DNA of 64,000 nucleotides from Candidatus Binatia bacterium (GCA_951813575.1 OX638375.1:3301042-3365041); one strand, 5' to 3'. Counted from the stretch's first letter, positions 15,788-25,963 are shown. Notes: generated by a model from the letters alone, not told the origin. Numbers and translations are program-made.

Positions 15788-17245
15788 ATGCTGCCCGCCA
15801 TGAAAGAGATCCACTTCGTCGACACCACCCTTCGCGACGGCCCGTCCAGCCTCTGGGCCATGGGGATACGCACGGACATGATCCTGCCCGTGGCCGCGCA
15901 GATGGACGAGGCCGGCTTCCTGGGCATGGAGATCATCGCCTCGGCCTTCTTCAAGAAGTGCGTGCGCGAGCTCAAGGACGACCCCTGGGCGCGTGTGCGG
16001 CGGGTCAAGGAGCGGGTGCCCAAGACCCCACTGCGGCTGATCCGGAACCGCTACATGGCGGCTTTCCAGCACACCCCGGAGGCGGTGCAGCAGCTCTGGC
16101 TCGAACGGTTGGCGGCCAACGGCATCAGCGAGGCGCGCACCTCCGACCCTTCCAACACGCCCGCCGTGTGGGCCGAGCAGGTCCGGACCGCCACCGCCGC
16201 CGGCCTCGATACCATCGTCAACCTGATTTTCTCCGTCTCACCCAAGCACACCGACGAGTACTACGCGGAGCGGACCCGGGAGGCGGCCAGGCTGCCGGTG
16301 AAGCGCATCTGCCTCAAGGACCCGGGGGGCCTGCTCACGCCGGACCGGACCCGCTCGCTGGCCCCGGTGGTGCTGGCGAACGCCGGCGGCATCCCGGTGG
16401 AGTTCCACACCCACTGCAACAGCGGCCTCGGACCCCTGTGCACCCTGGACGCCATCGAGGCGGGAATCCCCATCATCAACGCGGCGCTGCCGCCCTTGTC
16501 GGACGGGTCGTCCAACCCGTCGCTGTTCAACATCACCCGCAACGCCCGCGCCCTGGGCTACACCCCAATCATCGACGAGGAGGGCCTCCGGCCGGTGTCG
16601 GAGCACTTCACCCGGGTGGCGAAAGAGGAAGGTTTCCCCATCGGCGAGCCGCTCCACTACGACGCCTACCACTTCGAACACCAGGTGCCCGGCGGCATGA
16701 TCTCCAACCTGCGGCACCAGCTCGCCAACATTGGCATGGGCGCCCGCCTCGGCGAGGTGCTCGAAGAAGCGTGCCGGGTGCGGGAGGAGTTCGGCTATCC
16801 CATCATGGTCACGCCGTACTCCCAGTTCGTCGGCAGCCAGTGCGCCATCAACGTGATCCTGGGCAAGCGCTACGAGCAGGTCACCGACGAGGTGATCCAG
16901 TACGCCATGGGCCTGTGGGGCGAGGAGGAGGCCTCCTCCATGGACCCGGACGTGCGCGGCCGGATCCTGGACCGCCCGCGGGCCAGGGAGCTCCGGAGCT
17001 GGCGTCCGCCCGACACCTCCCTCAAGGAGCTGCGGGAAAAGGTCGGCGGCCCGGGCGTGTCCGACGACGACCTGCTGCTGCGCTACTTCACCTCCGAGGA
17101 GGACGTGCGCGCCATGCAGCAGGCGCCGGCGCGGTCCGGAAACGGCGGCGGCAATCTCGTCGGGCTGATCAAGTCTCTCACCGAGCGCTCCGAGGCGAAG
17201 CAGATCTTCATTCGCCGGCCGGACCTGTCGGTGCGCTTGGGCTAG
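15788..17245 (+). CDS. DRE-TIM carboxyltransferase-like lyase (pyruvate carboxylase B/5S type) without biotin domain
   Basis: 485 residues. FVDTTLRDGPSSLWAMGIRTDMI supplies the metal Asp and the DRE-TIM entry; VEFHTHCNSG supplies the metal His pair; CLKDPGGLLTP and the long post-barrel region QVPGGMISNLRHQLANIGMGARLGEVLEEACRVREEFGYPIMVTPYSQFVGSQ match the PYC_OADA conserved carboxylase domain. No C-terminal biotinyl domain (xMKM) exists and no biotin carboxylase gene is adjacent, so it either uses a BCCP elsewhere or performs a different lyase reaction. ATG 15788 and ATG 15800 are both possible starts; neither has a clear Shine-Dalgarno. Confidence 0.85.
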   Translation: MLPAMKEIHFVDTTLRDGPSSLWAMGIRTDMILPVAAQMDEAGFLGMEIIASAFFKKCVRELKDDPWARVRRVKERVPKTPLRLIRNRYMAAFQHTPEAVQQLWLERLAANGISEARTSDPSNTPAVWAEQVRTATAAGLDTIVNLIFSVSPKHTDEYYAERTREAARLPVKRICLKDPGGLLTPDRTRSLAPVVLANAGGIPVEFHTHCNSGLGPLCTLDAIEAGIPIINAALPPLSDGSSNPSLFNITRNARALGYTPIIDEEGLRPVSEHFTRVAKEEGFPIGEPLHYDAYHFEHQVPGGMISNLRHQLANIGMGARLGEVLEEACRVREEFGYPIMVTPYSQFVGSQCAINVILGKRYEQVTDEVIQYAMGLWGEEEASSMDPDVRGRILDRPRARELRSWRPPDTSLKELREKVGGPGVSDDDLLLRYFTSEEDVRAMQQAPARSGNGGGNLVGLIKSLTERSEAKQIFIRRPDLSVRLG

Positions 17246-17271
17246 CGGCCACCGCCCCGCCACCCGTCCCT

Positions 17272-17580
17272 GGACCCCGGGTCAAGCCCGGGGTGACGTC
17301 CGGGTCAAGCCCGGGGTGACGTTATAGACGCCCGGGATGGACGTCACAGCCGCCCGGGGTGACGCCTTGGATGGCCACGGTGACGTTCGAGGCGCCCGCT
17401 CCTCCCGTCACCCCGGGCTTGACCCGGGGTCTCGGCTCCCGTCACCCGGGCTTGACCCGGGGTCTCGGCTCCCGTCACCCGGGCTTGACCCGGGGTCTCG
17501 GCTCCCGTCACCCCGGGCTTGACCGGGGTCCAGGCTCCCCGTCACCCCGGGCGTTGACCCGGGGTCCCCACTCCCGTCAC
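17272..17580. repeat. REP palindromes: two forward units, then a 33-35 bp tandem array
   Basis: No gene lies here. The palindromic core CCCCGGGTCAAGCCCGGGG (or its complement) occurs twice at 17272-17321 and then as direct units starting GTCACC at 17407, 17441, 17474, 17507 and 17541, spaced 33-35 bases apart by CTCGGCTCCC-type linkers. A sixth unit begins at 17576 and is cut after GTCAC by the IS110 element. Confidence 0.9.
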
Positions 17581-17611
17581 CTGTATGTTGAGGAAACCCC
17601 TTGGACAGGCC

Positions 17612-18765
<1,154 letters not shown>

Positions 18766-18823
18766 CCGGGCTTGACCCGGGGTCCAGGCTCCCCGTCACC
18801 CCGGGCTTGACCCGGGGTCCAGG
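18766..18823. repeat. REP palindromes downstream of the IS110 element
   Basis: The remainder of the interrupted unit (CCGGGCTTGACCCGGGGTCC) and one full copy follow the IS. They continue the array at 17407-17580, which supports insertion into a pre-existing array. Confidence 0.85.
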
Positions 18824-18919
18824 CGGTGGGGCTGCGCGGCGGAAACATCGCCGAAACTCCCCCCACCGCCCCGGAATCCGACCGGGGAAATGTCTTCAGA
18901 AGAATTGACGGATACGGGC

Positions 18920-19957
18920 CTAGATACCGTAGAACCGCTTGGCGTTGTCGTAGAGGATCTTCTGCTTGAGCCCCTGGGACAGGTCGGGGCGTTCCAGGAA
19001 CTCGGGGATGTCGGTGCCGAACTCCGTCACCGCCTTCTCGTGGGGATAGTCCGACGGATACATCAGGGTGTCTTCGCCGAGCTCCCGGGCCACCACGTCG
19101 AGGATCTTCTCGTCCAGCTCGCAGGTGACGAAAACGTTGCCTTCCTGGATGTACTCGCTGGGCAGCTTCTTCAGCGGAAAGTGCTTGCGCTTGCGGTCCA
19201 CGTGGAACTTGTCGTCCATGCGCTCCATCATGTACGGGACCCAGCCGGCCCCGGCCTCGAGGTAGCCTACCTTTAGCTTCGGAAACAGCTCGAAAACGCC
19301 GTCCAGCACCATGCTGGCCATCTGGATCATCTGGGCGATGGGGTGCTCCAGGGTGTGGATCATGGACATGGTCTGGAGGTAGTCGAACCCGAGGCCCTGG
19401 CTAGGCGCGCCGTGGATGGCCAGCGGACAGTCCAGGTTCTGCGCCTCCTCGTAGAGCGGGTGGAAGTCGGAGTGGCCGAAGCCCTTGTGCAGCACGTTGA
19501 CCGCGGGCAGGAGCCCGGCCACCATGCCCTGCTCGGTGACCGCGTGGCGCAGCTCTTCCACCGCCTGGGGCACGTCGTGCACCGGCAGAATCGCCACGCC
19601 CTTGAGGCGCGGGCTCGTCCGCGTGTACTTGTCGTGGAACCAGTTGTTGTAGGCCCGGGCCAGCCCGCAGGCCCAGTCGGAGTCCTGGATCAGCCCGAAG
19701 CCCAGGCCGGCGGTGGGATAGAGCACCGCCGCCTCGATGCCTGCCCCGTCGATGAACTCCAGCCAGCTCTCGGGCGAGGTCTGGCTGGCTTTCTTGACGC
19801 CCTTGACCGCGCCCCGGGGCCAGCCGTCCAGAGACGGGAACAGCCCGAACACCTTGTGTCTCCGGTGGCCCTCGTACGGGCCTTCGAAGTATTCCTCGAG
19901 CTCGTCGTTGTCCTCGAGAATGTGTCCGTCGGCGTCGATGATGGGAACGCTTGCCAT
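18920..19957 (-). CDS. Amidohydrolase family protein (ACMSD-like, amidohydrolase 2)
   Basis: 345 residues. The N-terminal metal site is IIDADGHILE (D-x-H), followed by LAIHGAPSQG, a His in MIHTLEHPIAQMIQMASMVLDGVFELFPKLKVGYLEAGAGWVPYMMERMDD and the terminal Asp in YPSDYPHEKAV. This order is that of PF04909 TIM-barrel decarboxylases/hydrolases that act on aromatic or heterocyclic acids. A strong Shine-Dalgarno (AGGAGGAGAG) precedes ATG 19957. It is divergent from an LLM oxidoreductase gene 145 bases away, suggesting a shared regulatory region. Confidence 0.9.
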   Translation of the reverse strand: MASVPIIDADGHILEDNDELEEYFEGPYEGHRRHKVFGLFPSLDGWPRGAVKGVKKASQTSPESWLEFIDGAGIEAAVLYPTAGLGFGLIQDSDWACGLARAYNNWFHDKYTRTSPRLKGVAILPVHDVPQAVEELRHAVTEQGMVAGLLPAVNVLHKGFGHSDFHPLYEEAQNLDCPLAIHGAPSQGLGFDYLQTMSMIHTLEHPIAQMIQMASMVLDGVFELFPKLKVGYLEAGAGWVPYMMERMDDKFHVDRKRKHFPLKKLPSEYIQEGNVFVTCELDEKILDVVARELGEDTLMYPSDYPHEKAVTEFGTDIPEFLERPDLSQGLKQKILYDNAKRFYGI

Positions 19958-20101
19958 GGATCTCTCCTCCTCTCCTGTTTCGAATGCCTACTCCAGTCCC
20001 GGCGGTGTGTCAAAGCGCCCCGCGGGCTCATCCTTGACATTGCCGGCCAGTCTCTCTAACTGTTCGGGATCAACCCGCGTAGAGCCACCGAAGGAGCGAA
20101 C

Positions 20102-21097
20102 GTGAGTCTCAAGCTTGGCATCACCATCCCCACCTACACCTGGCCGGACATGGATTACCGGATGGCGCACACCGTGGTGCAGGAGTATTCCAAACGTACC
20201 GAGGCGCTGGGGTTCGAGTCGCTGACCGTGTGGGACCATCTGACCGACGCCCCAGGCCTTTACGGCGGTTCCTGGATGGACCCCCTTATCTGCCTTTCGG
20301 CGGCGGCGGCGTGCACGGAGCGCATCAAGCTGGGCACCCATATCCTGGTGTTGCCGCTGCGGCATCCCGTGCTGCTGGCCAAGGAGATCGCCACCCTGGA
20401 CTACATTTCGGGAGGGCGGTTCTTCTTCGGCGTGGGGCCGGGCTGGAGCAAGCCCGAGTTCGACGCCATGGGCATCGACCTGCGGGAGCGGGGACGCCGC
20501 ACCGATGAGATCCTGGATGCGTGCAAGCTGCTGCTCACGGAGAAGCACGTGTCGTTCAAGGGCGAGTTCTTCCAGTTCGACGACGTCACCATCGATCCCA
20601 TGCCGCCCAAGTATCCGGAGGTCTGGGTGGCCGGCGGCTCGCGCATCCCCGATGAGCTGTCGCCTGACAAGCCCTACATGGTGAAGACCGTGATGCGGCG
20701 CATCGCCAAACACGCCGACGTCTTCACGTGCCGCGCCTCGGGCAAGCTGGAGTGGGTCAAGCGCGACTTCGAGACCGTCGGCGAGTTCCTCAAGTCGGAG
20801 GGGCGGGACCCCGCCACCTTGGGCTTCGCCCACGTCCAGGCCATCTACGTGGTGGACACCCAGGACCCCGAGGAGGCGCTGCGGCTCCAGCAGCCCCACA
20901 TCGAGCGTATGATGGGCAGCAACCGGAGCTGGGACCACCTCCAGGAATGCTACATGGTCGGCAGCATCGACCAGATCGTGGCGAAGCTGAAGGTGCTGGA
21001 GGCCGCGGGCATGGAGCACGTGACCCTTCAGCCCGCGGGGCCGGACATCGAGCAGGTGGATCTCATAGCGGAGAAGATCGCGCCGCATTTCGCATAG
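20102..21097 (+). CDS. LLM class flavin-dependent oxidoreductase
   Basis: 331 residues of luciferase-like TIM-barrel. It begins LKLGITIPTYTWPDMDYRMAHTVVQEYSKRTEALGFESLTVWDH, and contains IKLGTHILVLPLRHPVLLAKEIATLDYISGGRFFFGVGPGWSKPEFDAMGID and MVGSIDQIVAKLKVLEAAGMEHVTL, the standard blocks of FMN- or F420-dependent LLM monooxygenases. GTG 20102 has AAGGAG upstream. It is one of three LLM genes in the window (others at 25964 and 48230). The oxidised substrate is unknown. Confidence 0.9.
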   Translation: MSLKLGITIPTYTWPDMDYRMAHTVVQEYSKRTEALGFESLTVWDHLTDAPGLYGGSWMDPLICLSAAAACTERIKLGTHILVLPLRHPVLLAKEIATLDYISGGRFFFGVGPGWSKPEFDAMGIDLRERGRRTDEILDACKLLLTEKHVSFKGEFFQFDDVTIDPMPPKYPEVWVAGGSRIPDELSPDKPYMVKTVMRRIAKHADVFTCRASGKLEWVKRDFETVGEFLKSEGRDPATLGFAHVQAIYVVDTQDPEEALRLQQPHIERMMGSNRSWDHLQECYMVGSIDQIVAKLKVLEAAGMEHVTLQPAGPDIEQVDLIAEKIAPHFA

Positions 21098-21114
21098 CGG
21101 TCCGGTCGCAGCCG

Positions 21115-21534
21115 TGGCCCCGGTCGCAGCTGTCGCCCCCGTCACCCGGGTACAGACGCCACCCAGGGCACGGTCGTCACCCCGGGGCACGGTCGTCATC
21201 CAGGGCACGGTCGTCATCCGGGGCACGGTCGTCATCCGGGCACAGCCGCCATCCCGGGCACAGTCGTCACCCCGGGCACAGTCGTCACCCCGGGCTTGAC
21301 CCGGGGTCCAGGGGTGGTGGCGGGGCGCAGGGCCTGCTTCTCCCAGCCGCTCCGTTTCTGGATCCCGGGTCAAGCCCGGGATGACGGTGGTGGGGCGGCC
21401 GGGATGACGGTGGTGGGGTTGCCGGGATGACGGTGGTGGGGCGGCCGGGATGACGGCGGTGGGCGGCTGGATGACCGTTAGGACATTGGAACTGACCGTC
21501 AGGACATTGGAGCTGACTGTTCGGACATGGGGAT
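21115..21534. repeat. Gene-free region with three different short tandem arrays around REP units
   Basis: From 21140 to 21290 an 18-19 bp unit (GCACGGTCGTCATCCGGG) repeats and merges into a REP unit (to 21310). A second REP half sits near 21361-21385, followed by four 23-bp units (GGGATGACGGTGGTGGGGCG-type) to about 21470. From 21472 to 21534 a 21-bp unit built on GGACATTGGAACTGACCGT repeats three times. No gene is seen. The last array ends 24 bases before the DUF2848 start and could contain its promoter region or a remnant IS end. Confidence 0.8.
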
Positions 21535-21558
21535 GTCCATGCTACAGGAGAATCGCAC

Positions 21559-22257
21559 GTGCGTACGCTGAATCTTACGGTAGTTGACGCTAACGGCGGC
21601 CGCTCGGACCTGGAGTTTCCGGTGGCGCGGATCCTGGATGCGGGGTTCACGGGGAAGAACCGGGAAGGGGCCATGAAGCACGTGGAAGAGCTCAAGGCCC
21701 ACGGCGTGGCGGCGCCGGACCGCATCCCCGCCTATTTTGCGGTGACCCGGGAGTTGGTTACCACCAACGACGAGATCGAGGTGCTGGGCGACGACACTTC
21801 CGGCGAGGTGGAGGTGGTGTTCCTGTTCAAGGGAGACGAGACCTATATCGCCGTGGGCAGTGATCACACGGACCGGGAGCTCGAGAAGGACAGCATCCCC
21901 AAGTCCAAGGTCATCTGCCCCAAGGTGGTGTCGCGCGAGGTGTGGAAGCTGGCGGACGTGGAGCCCCACTGGGAACGGTTGAAGCTCCAGAGCTGGATCG
22001 AGGCGGACGGCGAGAGGACGCTCTACCAGGAGGGGTCGCTGGCCGACTTCCTCACCGTGGCCGACTTTCTCGACGGCGTGAGGTCCGTGGTGAAGGACGG
22101 CTCGCTGGACGGCATGGTGCTGTACATGGGGACCATGCCCAGCCTGGGGGGCGAACTCCTGTTTTCGCCGACCTTCGAGGGCCGGCTTTCCGACGAGGTG
22201 CTGGGGCGCGAGCTGTCGTTCCGCTACAGCATACGCCCCATGGACTGGCTGGCGTAG
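21559..22257 (+). CDS. DUF2848 family protein (FAH-fold related)
   Basis: 232 residues. The stretch PAYFAVTRELVTTNDEIEVLGDDTSGEVEVVF, the GSDHTDRELEKDSIPKSKVICPK block and the end RPMDWLA fit DUF2848, a group related in fold to fumarylacetoacetate hydrolases and usually found among catabolic genes. GTG 21559 follows CAGGAG. It heads a same-strand run with a nitrilase-type amidase, a cupin, a molybdoenzyme and an LLM oxidoreductase, so it probably acts on a keto acid or amide intermediate; that is inference. Confidence 0.75.
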   Translation: MRTLNLTVVDANGGRSDLEFPVARILDAGFTGKNREGAMKHVEELKAHGVAAPDRIPAYFAVTRELVTTNDEIEVLGDDTSGEVEVVFLFKGDETYIAVGSDHTDRELEKDSIPKSKVICPKVVSREVWKLADVEPHWERLKLQSWIEADGERTLYQEGSLADFLTVADFLDGVRSVVKDGSLDGMVLYMGTMPSLGGELLFSPTFEGRLSDEVLGRELSFRYSIRPMDWLA

Positions 22258-22291
22258 CCGGCCGGCCGCCGGCTGCAAACATCCGAGGCAT

Positions 22292-23092
22292 ATGGTGAGT
22301 GACAATCGAGAACGACGGCTTCGCGTCGCATCCATCCAGATGGGCATGGACGACGGGGGCAAGGCCTCCAACGTCAAGCGCGCCGCCGCCCTCATCGACG
22401 GCGTGGAGGGCGCCGACCTGATCCTGCTGCCTGAGATCTGGAACGTCGGCTACTTCGCCTTCGACGACTACGGCGCCCAGAGCGAGAGCCTGTCCGGCCC
22501 CACCGTTTCCATGCTGCGGGAGAAGGCGGCGGCCAAGGGCGTCTTCCTCTTTGGCGGCAGCATCGTCGAGGAAGACGGCGGCGTGTACTACAACACCAGC
22601 GTCCTCATCGACCGGCAGGGCGACGTCATCGGCACCTACCGCAAGATCCATCTCTTCGGCTACCAGTCCGAGGAGGCGCGCCTGCTCAAGCGCGGCGAGG
22701 CGCCCACGGTGGTGGACACCGAGCTCGGGAAGTTCGGGCTGTCCACCTGCTACGACCTGCGGTTCCCGGAGCTTTACCGCCAGATGGCGGTCGCCGGCGC
22801 CGAGGTTTTCCTGGTGGCATCGGCCTGGCCGTATCCCCGTCTGGAGGCCTGGCTCCTGCTGAACCGCGTGCGCGCGCTGGAGAACCAATGCTACCTGGTT
22901 TCCAGCAACTGCACCGGCAGCAACCGGGGAAAGGGTTTCGTCGGACACAGCACGGTGTCCGACCCCTGGGGGACGGCGCTGGCGGCCGCCGGCGACGGCG
23001 AGTGCGTCGTGAGCGCGGAGCTGGACCTGGGCCGGATTCCGGAGATACGGACTACATTCTCGGCGTTCAATGACCGGGTCCTTATCGATTAG
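22292..23092 (+). CDS. Carbon-nitrogen hydrolase (nitrilase superfamily amidase)
   Basis: 266 residues with the Glu-Lys-Cys triad: Glu48 in ILLPEIWNVGY, Lys118 in TYRKIHLFGYQ and Cys153 in GLSTCYDLRFPELYR. The pattern resembles omega-amidase/NIT2-type enzymes that hydrolyse small amides such as alpha-ketoglutaramate. ATG 22292 overlaps nothing and starts 34 bases after the DUF2848 stop; GAGG lies upstream. The context suggests amide cleavage in the same catabolic run. Confidence 0.9.
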   Translation: MVSDNRERRLRVASIQMGMDDGGKASNVKRAAALIDGVEGADLILLPEIWNVGYFAFDDYGAQSESLSGPTVSMLREKAAAKGVFLFGGSIVEEDGGVYYNTSVLIDRQGDVIGTYRKIHLFGYQSEEARLLKRGEAPTVVDTELGKFGLSTCYDLRFPELYRQMAVAGAEVFLVASAWPYPRLEAWLLLNRVRALENQCYLVSSNCTGSNRGKGFVGHSTVSDPWGTALAAAGDGECVVSAELDLGRIPEIRTTFSAFNDRVLID

Positions 23093-23125
23093 CAGACACA
23101 CACTTGGATCCTAAGGGAGGAAGAG

Positions 23126-23479
23126 ATGCCAAAGGAAGAAAGAGAGTTCTTCGACACCAGCACCATCGATTGGAAGCCCGTTGGCGCGGGCTCGGGTGCG
23201 ACCGCCGAGGGGATCACGGAGAAGATCCTGAGTCACGACCCGGAAACGGGCGACTACGCCCGCATGGTCAACTTCTCGGCCGGCGTGGAAACCGACGAAA
23301 CCATCGACCACGATTTCTGGGAAGAGGTCATCATCATCGAGGGCAGCCTCATCGATACCCGCCTCAACCAGGAGTTCACCAAGGGCATGTACGGCTGCCG
23401 CCCGCCGGGCATGCCGCACGGGCCCTACAAGAGCCCCAACGGTTGCATCACCTTCGAGCTGCGCTATTTCAAGAAGTAG
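23126..23479 (+). CDS. Small cupin-domain protein (paralogue of 6745-7077)
   Basis: 117 residues. ETIDHDFWEEVIIIEGSLIDTRL and YGCRPPGMPHGPYKSPNGCITFELRYF form the two cupin motifs with metal-binding His, Asp/Glu and His. It shares most motif residues with the cupin at 6745. GGGAGGAAG precedes ATG 23126. It follows the nitrilase gene by 33 bases and ends 16 bases before the palindromic element, so it is probably part of the 21.5-27 kb catabolic run. Confidence 0.85.
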   Translation: MPKEEREFFDTSTIDWKPVGAGSGATAEGITEKILSHDPETGDYARMVNFSAGVETDETIDHDFWEEVIIIEGSLIDTRLNQEFTKGMYGCRPPGMPHGPYKSPNGCITFELRYFKK

Positions 23480-23495
23480 GCGGCGCGAATACGGC

Positions 23496-23660
23496 CTAGT
23501 GTCCTATCCGGTTCATTCGCGCAATCAGATGCGGAGGATTTTTTGTCGTCGGCAAGGCGCGATGACGAGCAGTGGCGGGTACCACGCGAGGAAGAGCAAC
23601 GCAGCCGACGGCAAAAAAGACCCGCAGATGATTGCGCGAATGAACCGGATAGGACACTAG
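23496..23660. repeat. 165-bp palindromic (MITE-like) element with 57-58 bp inverted arms
   Basis: Left arm 23496-23553 and right arm 23604-23660 are near-perfect reverse complements, both ending CTAGTGTCCTATCCGGTTCA outward. The 50-base centre carries a small GTGG/CCAC hairpin and no reading frame. It fills the gap between the cupin stop and the molybdoenzyme ATG exactly, and its right tip (TAGGACACTAG) supplies the only Shine-Dalgarno-like AGGA for that gene. No transposase is encoded, so it is a non-autonomous element or a structured RNA-forming repeat. Confidence 0.85.
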
Positions 23661-25928
23661 ATGCCGCAGTTCACCACCGTCGGCCGTTCCATCCGCCGCG
23701 CTGAAGGGGTGGAGAAGGTCACCGGCAAGGCCCGGTTCACGGCCGACCTGGATTTCCCCGGGCTGCTGGAGGGCAGGGTCCTCCGCAGCCCGTTTCCTCA
23801 CGCCCTGATCGAAAGCATCGACACGAGCGGCGCCGAGGCGCTTCCGGGCGTCCACGGCGTCCTCACCCGCGAGTCCGTCAAGGACATCGATCCCTACTAC
23901 GGCCACTGCCTGCGGGACCGGCCGCTCATCGCCACCGACCGGGTGCGCTACGTGGGCGAGCCGGTGGTGGCGGTGGCGGCGGAATCCGGCGATGTCGCCG
24001 ACCAGGCCCTGTCGCTGGTGCGTGTACGCTACCGGGAGCTCCCGATGGCGGCCACTATGGACGAGGCCCTGGCACCGGACGCCCCGGTGCTGCACGACGC
24101 CAACGCCCTGGTCGGGGAATACCACGAGATGGCGGCCGTAGAGGAGGAGGCGCCGCGCAACGTCTGCCACCACGAACGGCTGGAGGACGGCGACGTCGCC
24201 GCGGGCTTCGAGCAGGCCGACGCGGTCTTCGAGGACACCTTCGAGTTCCCGATGATCTGCCACTACTCCCTGGAGCCCCACACCGCGGTGGCCCGGTTCG
24301 AGGGCGACGAGATCGCGTTGTGGACCTCCTCCGCCCACCCGTTCCTCATCCGCGCCGAGATCGCCCAGATGTTCCGGGTGCCCATGCCCAACGTGCGGGT
24401 GACGGTACCCTACGTGGGCGGCGCCTTCGGCGGCAAGTCCTACTTCAAGATCGAGCCCCTGGCGGTGGCGCTGGCGCGCACCGCCGGCGGGCGTCCCGTG
24501 CGGCTCGCCCAGAGCGCCTCCGAGTCCATGCTCACCATCCGGCGTCACTCGGCCCGCTGCCGCGTGAAGACCGGCGTTCTGCGGGACGGCACGGTCCTGG
24601 CGCGGGAAGCGGAGCTGCACCTGGACACGGGCGCCTACGCCGACAACGGCCCCCGGGTGGCCAAACGGGTGGCCACGCGGATACACGGCCCTTACCGGAT
24701 TCCCCACTACCGCATCGACGTCTACGCCGTGTACACCAACACCGCGCCCGCGGGCTCCATGCGCTCCATCGGCGGACCCCAGTCCATCTTCCCGCTGGAG
24801 TCCCACATGGACGGCGTCGCCCGGGGCCTGGACCTCGACCCGCTGGCGTTCCGCCTCAAGAACCTGCTGCGCCGCGACGAGGAGTTGAAGCCCGGCGCCA
24901 AGCCCATGGACGCGGACCTGCACATGGACCTGCGCAAGCTGGCCTCCATGGTGGACTGGGACGAGAGCCAGGGTCCGCCGGCCGACAACCTGGGCATCGC
25001 CGTGGGCGTCACCGACTCCGAGGCCATGCCGGTATCCACCGCCATCCTGCGCCTCCTGAGCGACGGCAGCGCGGTGCTCATGGCCGGCAGCACCGAGGTG
25101 GGGCAGGGCGCCCGGACCGTGCTGGGCCAGGTGGCGGCCGAGGGGCTTCGCCTCTCGCCGGAACGGATCGTGATGCGCGCCACCGACACCGACGTGACCC
25201 CGTTCGACCGCTCCACCGGCGCCAGCCGCTCCACCACCGTGATGGGCACCGCGGTCAAGTTCGCCGCCGAGGACCTCGCCGAGCAGATCCGGAAGGCCGC
25301 GGCCGAGGCCATGGATTGCGCTGCCGCCGACGTGACCCTGGAGGACGGGTGGGCCGCGGCCGGCGGACAACGGATGGACTACGGCGCGGTAGTGCGGGCG
25401 TACTTCGCCATGCCCGGCGGCGAGTTCATCGGCCGGGGCTACGTGCGCGCCGGCGGCGGCATCCCCGCGCAGTTCCCGGTGTTCTGGGAGACCGGCATGG
25501 GAGCCGCCACGGTAAAGGTGGACGAGGAGACGGGCGAGGTGCGCGTCCCTCACTACGCCAGCGTCGCCGACGTGGGCAAGGCCATCAACCGGCTCCAGGC
25601 CGAGGCCCAGGACGAGGGCGCCGCCATGATGGGCATGGGCCACACGCTGTGCGAGAGCCTGCTGTACGACGGCGGCCAGCCCCTCAACCCCAACCTCATC
25701 GACTACAAGGTGCCGGGATTCTCCGACATGCCGCGCCGGTTCGAGGTGGCGCTGGTGGAGAATCAGGACGGTCCGGGCCCCTGGGGCGCCAAGGGCATGG
25801 GCGAATCCGGCATCGTCGCTGTGGCGCCGGCCGTGGCCAACGCCATCGCCCGGGCCACCGGAGTCCGCATCCGCGAGCTGCCGCTTACGCCCGAGCGCGT
25901 CTGGAGAGCACTCAACGGCAAGGGTTGA
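23661..25928 (+). CDS. Xanthine dehydrogenase family molybdopterin-binding subunit
   Basis: 755 residues. GRSIRRAEGVEKVTGKARFTADL opens the a/b hammerhead domain. Molybdopterin-binding blocks follow: VPYVGGAFGGKSYFKIEPLAVALA, the GSTEVGQGARTVLGQ glycine loop and the catalytic Glu in WGAKGMGESGIVAVAPAVANAIA near the end. This is the large subunit of xanthine dehydrogenase/CO-dehydrogenase-like hydroxylases. The 2Fe-2S and FAD subunits are not adjacent, so partners must be elsewhere (a fused 2Fe-2S/Mo protein is at 35187). The likely reaction is hydroxylation of an N-heterocycle or aldehyde. The start codon abuts the palindromic element. Confidence 0.92.
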   Translation: MPQFTTVGRSIRRAEGVEKVTGKARFTADLDFPGLLEGRVLRSPFPHALIESIDTSGAEALPGVHGVLTRESVKDIDPYYGHCLRDRPLIATDRVRYVGEPVVAVAAESGDVADQALSLVRVRYRELPMAATMDEALAPDAPVLHDANALVGEYHEMAAVEEEAPRNVCHHERLEDGDVAAGFEQADAVFEDTFEFPMICHYSLEPHTAVARFEGDEIALWTSSAHPFLIRAEIAQMFRVPMPNVRVTVPYVGGAFGGKSYFKIEPLAVALARTAGGRPVRLAQSASESMLTIRRHSARCRVKTGVLRDGTVLAREAELHLDTGAYADNGPRVAKRVATRIHGPYRIPHYRIDVYAVYTNTAPAGSMRSIGGPQSIFPLESHMDGVARGLDLDPLAFRLKNLLRRDEELKPGAKPMDADLHMDLRKLASMVDWDESQGPPADNLGIAVGVTDSEAMPVSTAILRLLSDGSAVLMAGSTEVGQGARTVLGQVAAEGLRLSPERIVMRATDTDVTPFDRSTGASRSTTVMGTAVKFAAEDLAEQIRKAAAEAMDCAAADVTLEDGWAAAGGQRMDYGAVVRAYFAMPGGEFIGRGYVRAGGGIPAQFPVFWETGMGAATVKVDEETGEVRVPHYASVADVGKAINRLQAEAQDEGAAMMGMGHTLCESLLYDGGQPLNPNLIDYKVPGFSDMPRRFEVALVENQDGPGPWGAKGMGESGIVAVAPAVANAIARATGVRIRELPLTPERVWRALNGKG

Positions 25929-25963
25929 GAAACGGACCCCGATCACAGACACAGGAGCACACC

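Noticed and set aside
17407-17580. Possible CRISPR array
   Set aside because: The units are tandem palindromes with constant linkers, there are no unique spacers, and no cas genes are present. The same applies to 45132-45352 and 28392-28990.
24320-25963. N-terminal extension of the LLM oxidoreductase frame
   Set aside because: It is an off-frame shadow of the molybdoenzyme gene; ATG 25964 has a proper Shine-Dalgarno and fits family length.
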